Positions 51,891-61,228 are shown, counted from the stretch's first letter. The stretch is 64,000 nt of DNA from Roseibium suaedae (GCF_900142725.1 NZ_FRBW01000005.1:248001-312000); one strand, 5' to 3'. Program-made: numbers and translations. Notes: generated by a model not told the origin, from the letters alone.

Positions 51891-53219
51891 ATGCCCGCGC
51901 CTCTCATGTCCATTTCCACGGGAACAGAGCTTCCGCGCCAGGCCGACATGGTGGTGATAGGTGGCGGCATCGTCGGCACCTCCATCGCCTATTATCTGGC
52001 CAGAGCGGGCGTGAATGTCGTTCTTCTGGAAAAGGGAAAGATCGGCGCGGAACAATCCAGCCGGAACTGGGGCTGGTGCCGTCAACAAAACCGCGATGCC
52101 CGCGAACTGCCGATGGCAACCAAGAGCCTCGACCTCTGGGACACTCTTGCCTCGGAAATCGGGGAAGATACCGGCTTCCGCCGCTGTGGTCTGACCTATC
52201 TCTCCGATAGCGAAGCCGAAATCGAAGGCTGGGCGCGCTGGCGCGATTTCGCGGTCACCCAAGGGGTGCGGACCTTCATGCTCAGCGCGGAGGAAGCCAC
52301 TGAGAGGGGCAGGGCGACCGGCAAGGCCTGGAAGGGCGGCGTTTTCTCCCAGGACGACGGTATCGCGGATCCTTCGAAGGCAGCGCCCGTGATTGCCCTC
52401 GGCATCGTGAAGTTCGGCGGCACGGTGCTGCAGGGCTGCGCGGCGCGCGGAATTGAGCTCTCCGCCGGTAAGGTCAACGGCGTTGTCACCGAACGGGGCA
52501 CCATCCGCACAAGCCAGGTGGTCATGGCCGGTGGGGCCTGGGCGTCGTCCTTCGTCCATCAGCTCGGCGTCAACATGCCCCAGGCCTCGACCCGCTCGAC
52601 CATCCTGTCGGTCGAACCGGGCGGATCTTCCGACATTCCGCCGGCCCTCCACACCAAGGACGTGTCCGTCACCGCCCGCGGTGACGGCGGCTGGACGCTC
52701 GCCGTTTCCGGCCGGGCCCAGCTGGATCCCACACCGCAAAGCATCCGCTACGCCAAGGACTTCCTGCCCATGTTCCTGCGCCGCAGAGGCAGCCTGACTG
52801 CTGGCGGTCTGCAGGGCTGGCGTGCAGGCCACGAAACCCGGTCCAAATGGAAACTCGACCGCCCGACGCCGATGGAGCGCACCCGCATCCTTGATCCCAA
52901 GCCCAACCAGACCATTGCCAGGGACACGCTGGCACGGGCAAGAAAGCTGCTACCCGGTCTTGCCGCCAATCCGGTGCAGGCCACCTGGGCAGGCTTTATC
53001 GACAGCACGCCAGACGGGGTGCCCGTGATCGGTCCAGCTGCAGGGGTCCCCGGCCTGATGATCGCCGCCGGGTTCTCCGGCCACGGTTTCGGCATCGGCC
53101 CTGGCGCAGGGCTTCTGGTCTCGCAGATGCTGACCGGCCAGACACCCTTCGCCGACCCCGCCCAATACCGCCTTGAACGTTTCCGCCAGTCTTCCTGGGG
53201 CAAGGTATCAGAGTTCTGA
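51891..53219 (+). CDS. FAD-dependent oxidoreductase of the DAO/D-amino-acid dehydrogenase type
   Basis: The 442-residue protein carries VVIGGGIVGTSIA at about 21-33 and a distinct SSRNWGWCRQQNRD segment near residue 57-70, where a Cys might attach flavin or lie near it. The C-terminus has GVPGLMIAAGFSGHGFG, as in DadA- and sarcosine-oxidase-like enzymes. It oxidises an amino acid or secondary amine. It is downstream of the aminotransferase (62 bases) and ends the island; it differs from the oxidase at 48097, so two amine substrates or two steps are likely. Confidence 0.9.
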   Translation: MPAPLMSISTGTELPRQADMVVIGGGIVGTSIAYYLARAGVNVVLLEKGKIGAEQSSRNWGWCRQQNRDARELPMATKSLDLWDTLASEIGEDTGFRRCGLTYLSDSEAEIEGWARWRDFAVTQGVRTFMLSAEEATERGRATGKAWKGGVFSQDDGIADPSKAAPVIALGIVKFGGTVLQGCAARGIELSAGKVNGVVTERGTIRTSQVVMAGGAWASSFVHQLGVNMPQASTRSTILSVEPGGSSDIPPALHTKDVSVTARGDGGWTLAVSGRAQLDPTPQSIRYAKDFLPMFLRRRGSLTAGGLQGWRAGHETRSKWKLDRPTPMERTRILDPKPNQTIARDTLARARKLLPGLAANPVQATWAGFIDSTPDGVPVIGPAAGVPGLMIAAGFSGHGFGIGPGAGLLVSQMLTGQTPFADPAQYRLERFRQSSWGKVSEF

Positions 53220-53365
53220 TCCGGTCCTCTGTCTGGAGGTCTGAGGTTCCCGGCCAAGCTTTTGAAAATGCGCCAAACCTGAACTTCCCACCTTCAGGGA
53301 CAGGGCAGGAAGCTCAGGGAATGCAACCGTTTGCATCATACATATGGCGGAATACCTGACTTCAG

Positions 53366-54274
53366 TCAGGAAGCTTCATGTTCGTGGGCGAAGCGCTGAA
53401 ACCGGGAGAGATCGACGGCATCGCAGAATTCGGCGTAGGTCATTTGCCCTGCAAGACCATCTGACGTGCCCGCGCGGGCCAAGTGCGCAAGAGCTTCCCG
53501 AATGGCGGCTCCTGCCGCGAAGAGCGTCGTGACGGCATAAAGCGCGATCTGGAATCCCATCTCCATCAGCTCGGCGCGGCTCAGACTGGCGGCGTCCGTG
53601 CCATCGACCAGAGAAACGACCTTCGGCCCTTCCAGTCCACGGGCTATGCCTTCGACCTCCTTGCGGGTCTTCACCCCATCGACGAAGGCAAGATCCGCTC
53701 CAAGATCCCGGTAGCGCCTGGCCCGGTTGAGGGCCGCCTCCAGTCCTTCCGTCTGAAGGGCATCTGTGCGTCCGATGATGAGCATATCCGACCCGGCTTG
53801 CTGACGGGCGGACACGGCAGCAGAGATGCGCAATTCCGCATCGCGTACCGGAACAAGCCGCACACCGGCAAGCTGGCCGCAGCGCTTCGGGCTTTCCTGA
53901 TCTTCCAGATGCATAGCGGCGACACCGGCCTGCACATATTCCTCGACCGTCCGGCGCACGTTCAGGGGACCACCATAGCCGGTGTCCGCATCCGCGATGA
54001 CCGGAAGGGGAACTGCGCGAACCATGGAGCGGGCATGATTCGCCATCTCCGTCTGGGTCAGGAGACCAAGATCCGGCTGGCCAATGCGTACCGCCGTCGC
54101 CCCCAATCCCGTCATGTAGACCGCCGGAAAGCCTGCCTGAGCAATCATCCGGGCGGTGAGGCAATCAGGAGCCCCGGGAGCTGCTACAAGAGCGCCAGCG
54201 GAGAGCAGATCCTTCAACCGGGCCGGGCCGCTCATGAGCGCAAGAGGCTGGGTGTCGTTGGAGGCGAGCGTCAT
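53366..54274 (-). CDS. Isocitrate lyase/PEP mutase-family lyase
   Basis: The 302-residue enzyme belongs to the family of methylisocitrate lyase, dimethylmalate lyase and oxaloacetate decarboxylase. Mg-binding Asp95/Asp97 (ADADTGYG), Glu124/Asp125 and the catalytic loop SPKRCG with Cys132 are present, so a C-C lyase is more likely than a decarboxylase, which often lacks the Cys. It is the last gene of a six-gene operon and overlaps gntR by 4 bases. The substrate is probably the oxidised or imported acid of this operon (inference). Confidence 0.9.
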   Translation of the reverse strand: MTLASNDTQPLALMSGPARLKDLLSAGALVAAPGAPDCLTARMIAQAGFPAVYMTGLGATAVRIGQPDLGLLTQTEMANHARSMVRAVPLPVIADADTGYGGPLNVRRTVEEYVQAGVAAMHLEDQESPKRCGQLAGVRLVPVRDAELRISAAVSARQQAGSDMLIIGRTDALQTEGLEAALNRARRYRDLGADLAFVDGVKTRKEVEGIARGLEGPKVVSLVDGTDAASLSRAELMEMGFQIALYAVTTLFAAGAAIREALAHLARAGTSDGLAGQMTYAEFCDAVDLSRFQRFAHEHEAS

Positions 54275-54978
54275 CTGGATGCCTTTGCGGATATGGTTTT
54301 GTCCGGGCCAAGATGCCCTTCGGCCAAGGCCTTCTGATAGACGTCTGCCGTGCGCTGAACATGCACGCTCAGCGCAGCGTCATAGGCTTCGAGATCATTG
54401 CGGGTAAGCAAGTCCAGCATGCGCCGGTGCTCAGCCATGGATTCCTCCCGGCGGGCCTCATAGGGGGCGGTGATATTCGCCCTGAGGGCCGCGATCCGCC
54501 CTGCCGCCAAACCATAGGAATTCTGCAAATAGGAATTGCCACAGTGGTCGAAAGCAGCCTGATGGAAGGCGCTGTCGAGCTGGCCGTATTCAGGGACATC
54601 CCCTTCAGCCAAGGCGCGATCCATTTTGGCGATCACGTCCCCCAGAGTGGTGAGGAAACCCTCACGGTCCGACTTGAGCGCACACCTGACACCCTGGGTT
54701 TCCAATATCTGCCTGTAGTCGCAGATGGCGGCCAGGTCCTCCAGAGAGGTCTCAAAGACAAAGGATCCGCGCTTGGGGCGCACGTTGACGAGGCCTTCGC
54801 GCGACAGGATCGCCATGGCATCACGCACCGGCGTGCGGGAGATGCCCATCTGGGCAACCAGACGGTCTTCGGAAATGTTCTCCCCGAGCTTGAACGCACC
54901 GGTCACGATGGCATCGCGTATCTGATGGGCCGCGATTTCCGCGAGCGACTGTTGCGGCGCAATCCGGCGCACACTCAT
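54271..54978 (-). CDS. GntR-family (FCD subfamily) regulator
   Basis: The 235-residue regulator has an N-terminal winged helix (about 10-75, EDRLVAQMGISRTPVRDAM) and a C-terminal FCD ligand domain (about 85-215) with the metal-binding D-x3-H and two later histidines (DSAFHQAAF, EHRRML). FCD regulators bind organic acids and control the operon they lie in. Its ATG overlaps the tctA stop and its stop overlaps the lyase start, so it is inside the operon it probably represses. The likely target is the palindrome at 59472-59492. Confidence 0.92.
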   Translation of the reverse strand: MSVRRIAPQQSLAEIAAHQIRDAIVTGAFKLGENISEDRLVAQMGISRTPVRDAMAILSREGLVNVRPKRGSFVFETSLEDLAAICDYRQILETQGVRCALKSDREGFLTTLGDVIAKMDRALAEGDVPEYGQLDSAFHQAAFDHCGNSYLQNSYGLAAGRIAALRANITAPYEARREESMAEHRRMLDLLTRNDLEAYDAALSVHVQRTADVYQKALAEGHLGPDKTISAKASR

Positions 54979-56486
54979 CCTTGCGTCTCCCTTGACGATT
55001 TCAAGCGCCGGCCGATCCAGAGCAAGGCAGGCACGATCCAGATGACAGCGACCAGCAGCGCAAGTCCAGCGGCAATGGGCCGTTCAAAGAACCCCACCAT
55101 GGATCCATCCGACTTGATCAGTGAGGTGATCAGGTTCCGCTCCACCAGAAGACCCATCACGATGCCGAGGATGGTCGGCGCAACGGGGAACCCGTTTTCC
55201 TCCATCAGATAGGCAAGAAGACCGAGCACCACCATGATGATGACACCTGAAGCGCTCGCATTGATGGAATAGGAGCCGACAATGCAGAAACCCAGGATGA
55301 GTGGTGCGAGAGCCAGTTTCGGGACACGCAGAACCTGAGACGCAAGGCCGATGGCAAGCAGGCCAAGCGGTACGATCAGGATGTTGGCCAGAAGAAACAC
55401 CAGGAAGATTGCAACAATGGTGTCGCCACTGGTCAGGAACACCATGGGTCCGGGGTTCAGGCCCTTCACGTAAAGCACGCCGATGACGATGGCGGTGATG
55501 CTGTCGCCGGGAATGCCGAACACCATTGCAGGCACATAAGCGCCGGACAGGGCCGAATTGTTGGCTGCACAGGCATCCACCAGACCTTCCTCGCTGCCAC
55601 GTCCATAGGTAGCTGGTGTCTTCGAGAAATTCTTGGACACAGCGTAGGATATCCAGGCTGCGATATCCGACCCCGCTCCCGGTAAAATGCCGATGATCGT
55701 GCCGATGGTGGAACTGCGGGCAAGATTGGTCTTGTGCCTCCAAAGCACACCACCCAATCCCTCGAACATCTTGAAAGGATTGCCGATCACCGCTGCCTTG
55801 GGGATCGTGTCGCGATGGACGAAAGTGCGGATCAGCTCTGGTATGGCAAACATGCCGATAAGGGCCGGAACGAAGGCAACCCCGTCCAGCAGCGAGGTCA
55901 GGCCGAAGGTGAACCGGGGCAGGCCAGACGTTGTGTCCATGCCGACACAGGCAATCAAGAGACCGATGCCAAGGGCAATCAGGCTCTTCAGGATGGAGGC
56001 CGAGCCCAGCATGACCGCTGCCGATAGCCCGAGAAGCGCCAGCCAGAAATACTCGAAAGACGTGAAATTCAAGGACACCAGTGCCAGCTGGGGCGCGGCG
56101 AACATGAGGATCAGCGACCCGAACACGCCGCCGATGGCCGATGAGGTGACGGATATACCAAGCGCACGGCCAACCTTTCCGGCCCGGGTCAAGGCGCTGA
56201 GGTCATCCACATAGGCAGCCGAGGCGGCGGTTCCCGGAATTCGGATCAGGGCGGCAGGAATGTCCGACGCGAAGATCGCCATGGCCGCTGTGGTCACGAT
56301 GGAGGCGATCGCGGGCACCGGATCCATGAAGAAGGTCAAGGGTACCAGCATGGCTGTTGCCATGGTGGCCGAAAGGCCTGGGACCGCACCGACAAACAGA
56401 CCAAACAATGCGCTGGATAGAAGAACCAACGCCATGTTCCAGGTCAGGACCAAATCGGACGCAGCGGCAAGATGCTGAAAGATCAT
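54975..56486 (-). CDS. tctA: TctA, large membrane subunit of tripartite tricarboxylate transporter
   Basis: The 503-residue protein has about 12 helices and the two TctA signatures: GAVPGLSATMATAMLVPLTF near residue 34 and, about 220 residues on, GILPGAGSDIAAWISYA. It moves citrate-like acids by secondary transport with TctB and the binding protein TctC. It starts at the last base of the tctB stop (TAATG overlap) and overlaps gntR at its end. No unusual features. Confidence 0.95.
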   Translation of the reverse strand: MIFQHLAAASDLVLTWNMALVLLSSALFGLFVGAVPGLSATMATAMLVPLTFFMDPVPAIASIVTTAAMAIFASDIPAALIRIPGTAASAAYVDDLSALTRAGKVGRALGISVTSSAIGGVFGSLILMFAAPQLALVSLNFTSFEYFWLALLGLSAAVMLGSASILKSLIALGIGLLIACVGMDTTSGLPRFTFGLTSLLDGVAFVPALIGMFAIPELIRTFVHRDTIPKAAVIGNPFKMFEGLGGVLWRHKTNLARSSTIGTIIGILPGAGSDIAAWISYAVSKNFSKTPATYGRGSEEGLVDACAANNSALSGAYVPAMVFGIPGDSITAIVIGVLYVKGLNPGPMVFLTSGDTIVAIFLVFLLANILIVPLGLLAIGLASQVLRVPKLALAPLILGFCIVGSYSINASASGVIIMVVLGLLAYLMEENGFPVAPTILGIVMGLLVERNLITSLIKSDGSMVGFFERPIAAGLALLVAVIWIVPALLWIGRRLKSSRETQG

Positions 56487-56953
56487 TACAAAATGCCTTT
56501 CAGAAGTCCGGCGGGCAGGGGAACGTAAAGAAGGCGCGTCATCAGCAGGTGGACAGCGAGCACGAAGGTGGCAGCTATCAGCACCCAGGTCAGCCCCCGA
56601 TAACCCGAGAAGAAGAACAGCGCAGTCAGCAAGACGAAGCCGCCGACCGGAAACCCGATGGTCTCGAAACCGAGCGAGAAGATCACAACGCCCACGGTCG
56701 CAATGAGCGCAGCCGCCAGGCGCGCGGGATGACGCCAGCCTGGATCGAAGTGAATGATCCTCATCCCCTGCGCTCTCAATCCGGCTGCGGCAAGCGCAAC
56801 TCCACCGGCCATGAACAACGCGCCAAGGACACCAGGAAACGTACCGGGACCAATGCTTTGTCCTTGCAGTTGCGGATAGTTCAGGGCCGTTGTCAGAACC
56901 CAGAGCCCCAGCGCGAACAAAAGCGCTCCAATCAGGCTGTCGTGTATCTTCAT
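56486..56953 (-). CDS. tctB: TctB, small membrane subunit of tripartite tricarboxylate transporter
   Basis: The 155-residue protein has four membrane helices, as usual in TctB. It pairs with TctA. Landmarks are GPGTFPGVLGALF and the C-terminal helix ending in LPAGLLKGIL. It starts 63 bases after tctC. Confidence 0.92.
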   Translation of the reverse strand: MKIHDSLIGALLFALGLWVLTTALNYPQLQGQSIGPGTFPGVLGALFMAGGVALAAAGLRAQGMRIIHFDPGWRHPARLAAALIATVGVVIFSLGFETIGFPVGGFVLLTALFFFSGYRGLTWVLIAATFVLAVHLLMTRLLYVPLPAGLLKGIL

Positions 56954-57016
56954 GGCGTGCGATCCCGTCTATCGCGAAGAAGCCCGGGGAAGGCTAAGCT
57001 TCCCCGGGCAACCATA

Positions 57017-57997
57017 TTACTGCTTTGCAAGACCCACGGCGTTCAGGCTCTGGGCGAGCGCCTTGTCCGAGTTTTCCATGAAGGTCTCGAACTCGGCTGC
57101 CGGCGTCCACTGGGTGGCGTAGCCACGGTCCTTCATGAAGGACAGGTATTCCGGGTCTTTCACGACTTCGCCCACAGCTGCCACCAGCTTGGCGGCAACG
57201 TCCTCGGGAATGCCTGCAGGGGCAACGACACCGCGCCAGGAACCGAGTGCGAAGTCATGGCCGGTTGCCTGAGAGAAGGTCGGAAGATCCGGCGCGGTTT
57301 CCAGCCGGGCTTCAGAGAAGACCGCCAGAGGCTTGATCAGGCCGGCAGACATGAGTGCAGCCGCTTCAGGAAGAGAAGCCGTCGCGATCTGCACCCCGCC
57401 AGCTGCAAGATCCTGCAGACCGGGCGCAGCGCCTTCCGACGGAACCCAGGCCACGCGCTCAACCGGCAGGCCGGCAGCAAGCAGCATGCCTGCCAGAGCC
57501 AGATGGTTCACGCCGCCCTGTGCCGAGCCGGACCCCTTGAACTCGCGGTCCGGAGCCTTTTCAAGCGCGGCGAGCAGAGCAGGCATATCCTCGTAACCGG
57601 CATCAGCCCGCACGAAGAGGGCGGCCGGATCAGAGTTGTATAGCCCGATCGGCGTATAGGCCTTGTAGGTCAGGTCGGTCAGACCAAGGGTGTGCATAGA
57701 GCCGATTTCCAGGGTGGCAACGCCGATGGTCTGGCCATCGGGTGCAGCGTCAGCGATGGCCGTGTGACCGATGACGCCAGATCCTCCCGTGCGGTTCACC
57801 ACCGGCACCGGCACGCCCAGCTTCTTTTCCAGCAGGGTTCCGATCATGCGGGCAGTGGCATCGGTGCCGCCACCAGCGCTCCACGGCACAACCAGGGTAA
57901 CTGGGCCATTCGGCCAGTCCTGCGCGATTGCCGGTGCCGCAACACCAACCATCAAGGCTGCGGCAAGCGACAGAATGCTGCGTCTGTTCAGTTTCAT
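57017..57997 (-). CDS. tctC: TctC, periplasmic binding protein of tripartite tricarboxylate transporter
   Basis: The 326-residue protein begins with a signal peptide (MKLNRRSILSLAAALM, cleaved near AIAQD), then the Bug/TctC fold: VTLVVPWSAGGGTDATAR, PVVNRTGGSGVIG and GVVAPAGIPEDV. The ATG at 57997 has GGGGAGG upstream and removes a poor N-terminal extension. Bug proteins bind dicarboxylates, citrate or aromatic acids. It follows the FAD oxidase by 48 bases. Confidence 0.94.
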   Translation of the reverse strand: MKLNRRSILSLAAALMVGVAAPAIAQDWPNGPVTLVVPWSAGGGTDATARMIGTLLEKKLGVPVPVVNRTGGSGVIGHTAIADAAPDGQTIGVATLEIGSMHTLGLTDLTYKAYTPIGLYNSDPAALFVRADAGYEDMPALLAALEKAPDREFKGSGSAQGGVNHLALAGMLLAAGLPVERVAWVPSEGAAPGLQDLAAGGVQIATASLPEAAALMSAGLIKPLAVFSEARLETAPDLPTFSQATGHDFALGSWRGVVAPAGIPEDVAAKLVAAVGEVVKDPEYLSFMKDRGYATQWTPAAEFETFMENSDKALAQSLNAVGLAKQ

Positions 57998-58045
57998 GCT
58001 TTCCTCCCCAGGATGCCCTTGTCTCCGGCCCTCCGCCGGCAAGGG

Positions 58046-59455
58046 TCAGTCAAAAATCTTGGTCGCGTTGACGATCCAGTCCGGATCGACGCTGCGCTTG
58101 ATCCGCCGCATCAGGTCGACCTGAGCGTCGTCCCGTGTGTGCTTCAGATAGGGCTTCTTGAGCAGGCCAATGCCATGCTCTGCCGAGACCGTTCCTCCCA
58201 GTTCCCGGACGATGCCGTAAACCACAGTGCTCACGTCGGACAGAGGCTGCGGATCTGCACCCGGCACCCAGGCAACAATGTGGATGTTGCCGTCGCCAAC
58301 ATGGCCGTAATGAACCGAGTGGCAGCCAAACTGTTCCAGAAGTGCCGGTTTGGAGCGGGTTACGAATTCCTCAATCCGGCGGATCGGCAGGCCGATGTCG
58401 AAGGAGATATGCGGCCCGATGACTGCCGGATTGGCAAATTCCGCGGCCGCATCCCGTGTGCCCCAGAAATCGGCCATATCCGAAAGCGTCTGGGCGACAG
58501 CACCGTCCTCGATCACGCCCTTTTCGAACAATTGTTCCAGCCAGGCCGAGAAGCGGGCGCCATCGATTTCGTCATCCAGACCCTGCACCTCGATCAGAAC
58601 CACATGGGTTCCATCACCAATCGAAACCGGAGCCTTGCCGCCCGGCACCCGTTCCGTCGCCTGATGCCAGTAGTCCGCCCACATGACCTCGAAGGCCGAC
58701 AGGAAAGGTCCGAGAGTCCGCCGGGCAGTGCCCAGCAGTTCCAGCACCTTGTCATAGCCATTGACCACACACATGGCGGCACAAACGCAGCCCGGCTTCG
58801 GATGAAGCCGCAAAACGGCACGGGTGATGACCCCGAGCGTGCCTTCCGCGCCAACGAAAAGCTGCTTCAGATCATAGCCGGCGTTGTTCTTCAGCATCCG
58901 GTTCAGCATGGACAGGACCGTGCCATCCGGCAGCACGACCTCAAGCCCGAGCACCAGATCACGGGCCATGCCATAGCGGATGACACGGTTGCCGCCTGCA
59001 TTGGTGGAAAGGTTTCCGCCGATCGCACAGGACCCCCGCGCACCGAGATCCAGCGCGAAGAACAGACCGGCTTCGTCTGCAGCCTTCTGGATCACCTCAA
59101 GCGGAGTTCCGGCCAGCACCGTCATGGTCATGCCGTCCGGATCAATTTGCTCGATACCCGTCATGCGCTCCATGGACAGAGCCACACCGCCATCCAGCGG
59201 CCGGGATCCTCCGCACAGGCCCGTCATGCCGCCTTGCGGCGTCACCGGGATCCCTGCCTGGCTGCAGGTCTTCAGGATTCTGGAGACCTCTTCCGTGGAG
59301 GAGGGACGGAATACCGCGAGCGGTGCAGCCTGAGGCAGGAAACTCCAGTCAGTCCGGTTTCGCACCGGGACATCCGGTCCCATCAGCACGGCCTTGGGGC
59401 CAAGCTCCTGGGCAAGATCCTCGATAAACCGTCCGGCATTCTGAAGCTGCATCAT
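58046..59455 (-). CDS. FAD-linked 2-hydroxyacid oxidase/dehydrogenase (GlcD/D-lactate type)
   Basis: The 469-residue flavoenzyme has a PCMH-type FAD-binding half (VTPQGGMTGLCGGS, CAIGGNLSTNAGG) and the C-terminal oxidase half with HYGHVGDGNIH and SAEHGIG, where histidines bind metal and substrate. It oxidises D-2-hydroxyacids such as D-lactate, glycolate, D-2-hydroxyglutarate or D-malate to oxo acids. I chose the ATG at 59455; a TTG at 59461 and ATG at 59452 are in frame. It is the first gene of the TctCBA-gntR-lyase operon. Confidence 0.9.
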   Translation of the reverse strand: MMQLQNAGRFIEDLAQELGPKAVLMGPDVPVRNRTDWSFLPQAAPLAVFRPSSTEEVSRILKTCSQAGIPVTPQGGMTGLCGGSRPLDGGVALSMERMTGIEQIDPDGMTMTVLAGTPLEVIQKAADEAGLFFALDLGARGSCAIGGNLSTNAGGNRVIRYGMARDLVLGLEVVLPDGTVLSMLNRMLKNNAGYDLKQLFVGAEGTLGVITRAVLRLHPKPGCVCAAMCVVNGYDKVLELLGTARRTLGPFLSAFEVMWADYWHQATERVPGGKAPVSIGDGTHVVLIEVQGLDDEIDGARFSAWLEQLFEKGVIEDGAVAQTLSDMADFWGTRDAAAEFANPAVIGPHISFDIGLPIRRIEEFVTRSKPALLEQFGCHSVHYGHVGDGNIHIVAWVPGADPQPLSDVSTVVYGIVRELGGTVSAEHGIGLLKKPYLKHTRDDAQVDLMRRIKRSVDPDWIVNATKIFD

Positions 59456-59471
59456 GATCAATCCGGTTAAA

Positions 59472-59492
59472 TGTTATGTGTTACATATAACA
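59472..59492. promoter_or_regulatory. 21-bp palindrome before the TctCBA operon, candidate GntR operator
   Basis: An inverted repeat with arms TGTTAT(G/A)TGT and ACA(T/C)ATAACA around one central base matches in 9 of 10 arm positions. It is 17 bases before the ATG at 59455. Its place fits repression by the GntR encoded in the operon. The 221-base gap to the next gene holds no other gene. Confidence 0.6.
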
Positions 59493-59676
59493 GAACTAAC
59501 CACTCCAGCAAGCGCAAAGGCTCGGGTTCCCGGAGGGCGCGGGAGCACAATGGCTTAATTGATCCGGTATTTGAAAATGCCTCTGACAGGCATCTGATTG
59601 AAAATCATTGGACTTCGTATAAAAACATGAAGATCAAACACTACAATTCATCCAGGCAAATGGGACGTGAGTGTCT

Positions 59677-60558
59677 ATGAGCGCACATAGGTTTTGCCGT
59701 GATACCTGCCTGGCGCGAGGAGAGCCGATGCAGGGCGCCGGAGCCTCGGCAAAGGGCTACGTGCTGCTTCATTGGCCGCGGGGTCACTGGCGTGTGCCCA
59801 GAACCGATTCCGCCGGCATGCCTGCCGTGCTCTCCGAAGCCATGATCGCTGCAAACGAGCGCGGACTTCACGTTGCGCTGGTCGAAGGGGATGATCTCGC
59901 GGTCTCCTTCAATGGTGTCTTCGTCCGCACAGCAACTCCTGAGGAAATGGCAGGCTATCTTGGGAGTGTGTCCAAGGGGGCGGAACTTGAGGGAGAGCAG
60001 GACAAGCGCATCACGATCCTGTGCTGCACGGACGGCAAGAGGGACCCGTGTTGCGCACGCTATGGCTTTGCCACGTTCAAGGCCCTGCGCAGTCAGGCCG
60101 ATCCGGAAGAGTTCCGGATTCTGCAATCGACCCATCTTGGCGGCTGCCGGTTTGCAGCGTCCCTCATGGTCTTGCCCCAGCGCGCCAGATATGGGCGACT
60201 TGAGCCAAGGGATGTTCCGGATTTTCTGTCCTGCCTGCGCGAGGGCAAGCCATACCTGCCGGCCTATCGCGGCAACCCGGAACTGGATGATCTGGGCCAG
60301 GTTGCAGAACATGCTGCCTTGTCACATTGGCAGAATGCAGGATTTGACGGGAAAATCTCGCTGACCCGCCTGTCCGGCTTTGATGGCCAGAATGACAGGG
60401 CAGAAGTCCTTGCTTCGGCGAACACCGGACAACTGCGGATCGAACTGCAACAGAGCCGCTTCCCGGTCAGCACACGTTGCAGCAACCTGAAAGAAGACGC
60501 CCCCTCAGACCACGCCGACCGCTGGAACGTGGTGTCCCTCACGCCATTGATGCCCTGA
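59677..60558 (+). CDS. Sucrase/ferredoxin-like family protein
   Basis: The 293-residue protein has the Suc_Fer-like pattern: an N-terminal CxxxC region, ILCCTDGKRDPCCARYG and STHLGGCRFAASLMVLP, which form a thioredoxin-like 2Fe-2S site. Such proteins may reduce ferric siderophores or serve as ferredoxins. I chose the ATG at 59677 over GTG at 59671. It lies convergent with the decayed siderophore-binding-protein gene, which supports an iron link (inference). Confidence 0.82.
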   Translation: MSAHRFCRDTCLARGEPMQGAGASAKGYVLLHWPRGHWRVPRTDSAGMPAVLSEAMIAANERGLHVALVEGDDLAVSFNGVFVRTATPEEMAGYLGSVSKGAELEGEQDKRITILCCTDGKRDPCCARYGFATFKALRSQADPEEFRILQSTHLGGCRFAASLMVLPQRARYGRLEPRDVPDFLSCLREGKPYLPAYRGNPELDDLGQVAEHAALSHWQNAGFDGKISLTRLSGFDGQNDRAEVLASANTGQLRIELQQSRFPVSTRCSNLKEDAPSDHADRWNVVSLTPLMP

Positions 60559-60560
60559 CC

Positions 60561-61134
60561 CTACGGCCTGGCCTGCCTCAGGATTTCCCTTTCGCCAATG
60601 TGGGATAGAAGCAAGGTCGCCGACCCGATCAGCCCTTCCATGGTCTCGCCATAGCGGCTGCGGTTCAGATAGAGAAACTGCCGGTTGCGCACGGCAAAGA
60701 GGTTTTGCCACTGGGCAGAGGCGCGGACAACGCGGGTTTCTGCCTCTTCTGCCAGCATGTCCTCATAAGTATCTATGATGACATCGCTATCAAAGTCGGA
60801 CAGACGCTCCAGGCTATAGGGAATGTCCCGGGAGCTTGCCTCAATTGCGGGAACATGACCCAGGCCAAAGTCGGCGATCACCTGTTCCATGCCGCCCCGC
60901 CCGATAATCCGGTGCCTGATGCGTGCCGATGTAGTGGATGGCCGAGGTGTCATATCTCTGGGAAGTTCCTCTGAAGATGGCGTCCTCGAACACCCTTTTC
61001 CGGCCGGAGGAGCCACAGGGGACGACACCCAGTTCCAGAAGCTGTGTCGTCAGGCTGAAGTCGTGCAGCGACACGACGCAGCGCGTTGCGACGAACAGTC
61101 CGGCCGGGATCTGGAGCGGTGCGAAAATCGTCAC
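60561..61134 (-). pseudogene. Decayed siderophore ABC transporter binding protein (FepB/FecB-like)
   Basis: Two minus-strand frames each carry half of one protein. From about 61134 to 60907 the frame reads VVSLHDFSLTTQLLELGVVP and IHYIGTHQAPD, the start of a periplasmic siderophore-binding fold. Then the frame changes and, to 60561, it reads GGMEQVIADFGLG, YSLERLSDFDSDVIID and WQNLFAVRNRQFLYL, the end of the same fold. The central part of about 100 residues is missing and no export signal is seen, so a deletion with a frame change seems likely. A sequencing error alone would not explain the missing part. Confidence 0.7.
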
Positions 61135-61196
61135 AAGGAACCTGCCTCTGAAGGCAGGACAGGAAGGAAACAAACGATCGGTAGACAGAAACAAAA

Positions 61197-61228
61197 AACG
61201 CCAGGCACCGATGCCGGTGCCTGGCGTT
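61197..61228 (-). terminator. Rho-independent terminator of the dctQM-dehydrogenase operon
   Basis: AACGCCAGGCACCG and its complement pair over 14 bp with an ATGC loop, followed on the minus strand by TTTTTTGTTTC. It lies 30 bases after the dehydrogenase stop, so the minus-strand operon ends here. Confidence 0.9.

Noticed and set aside
53355..53370. CCTGACTTCAGTCAGG palindrome at the end of the lyase gene
   Set aside because: Loop too short for a good hairpin and no T-run; too weak to list as a terminator.
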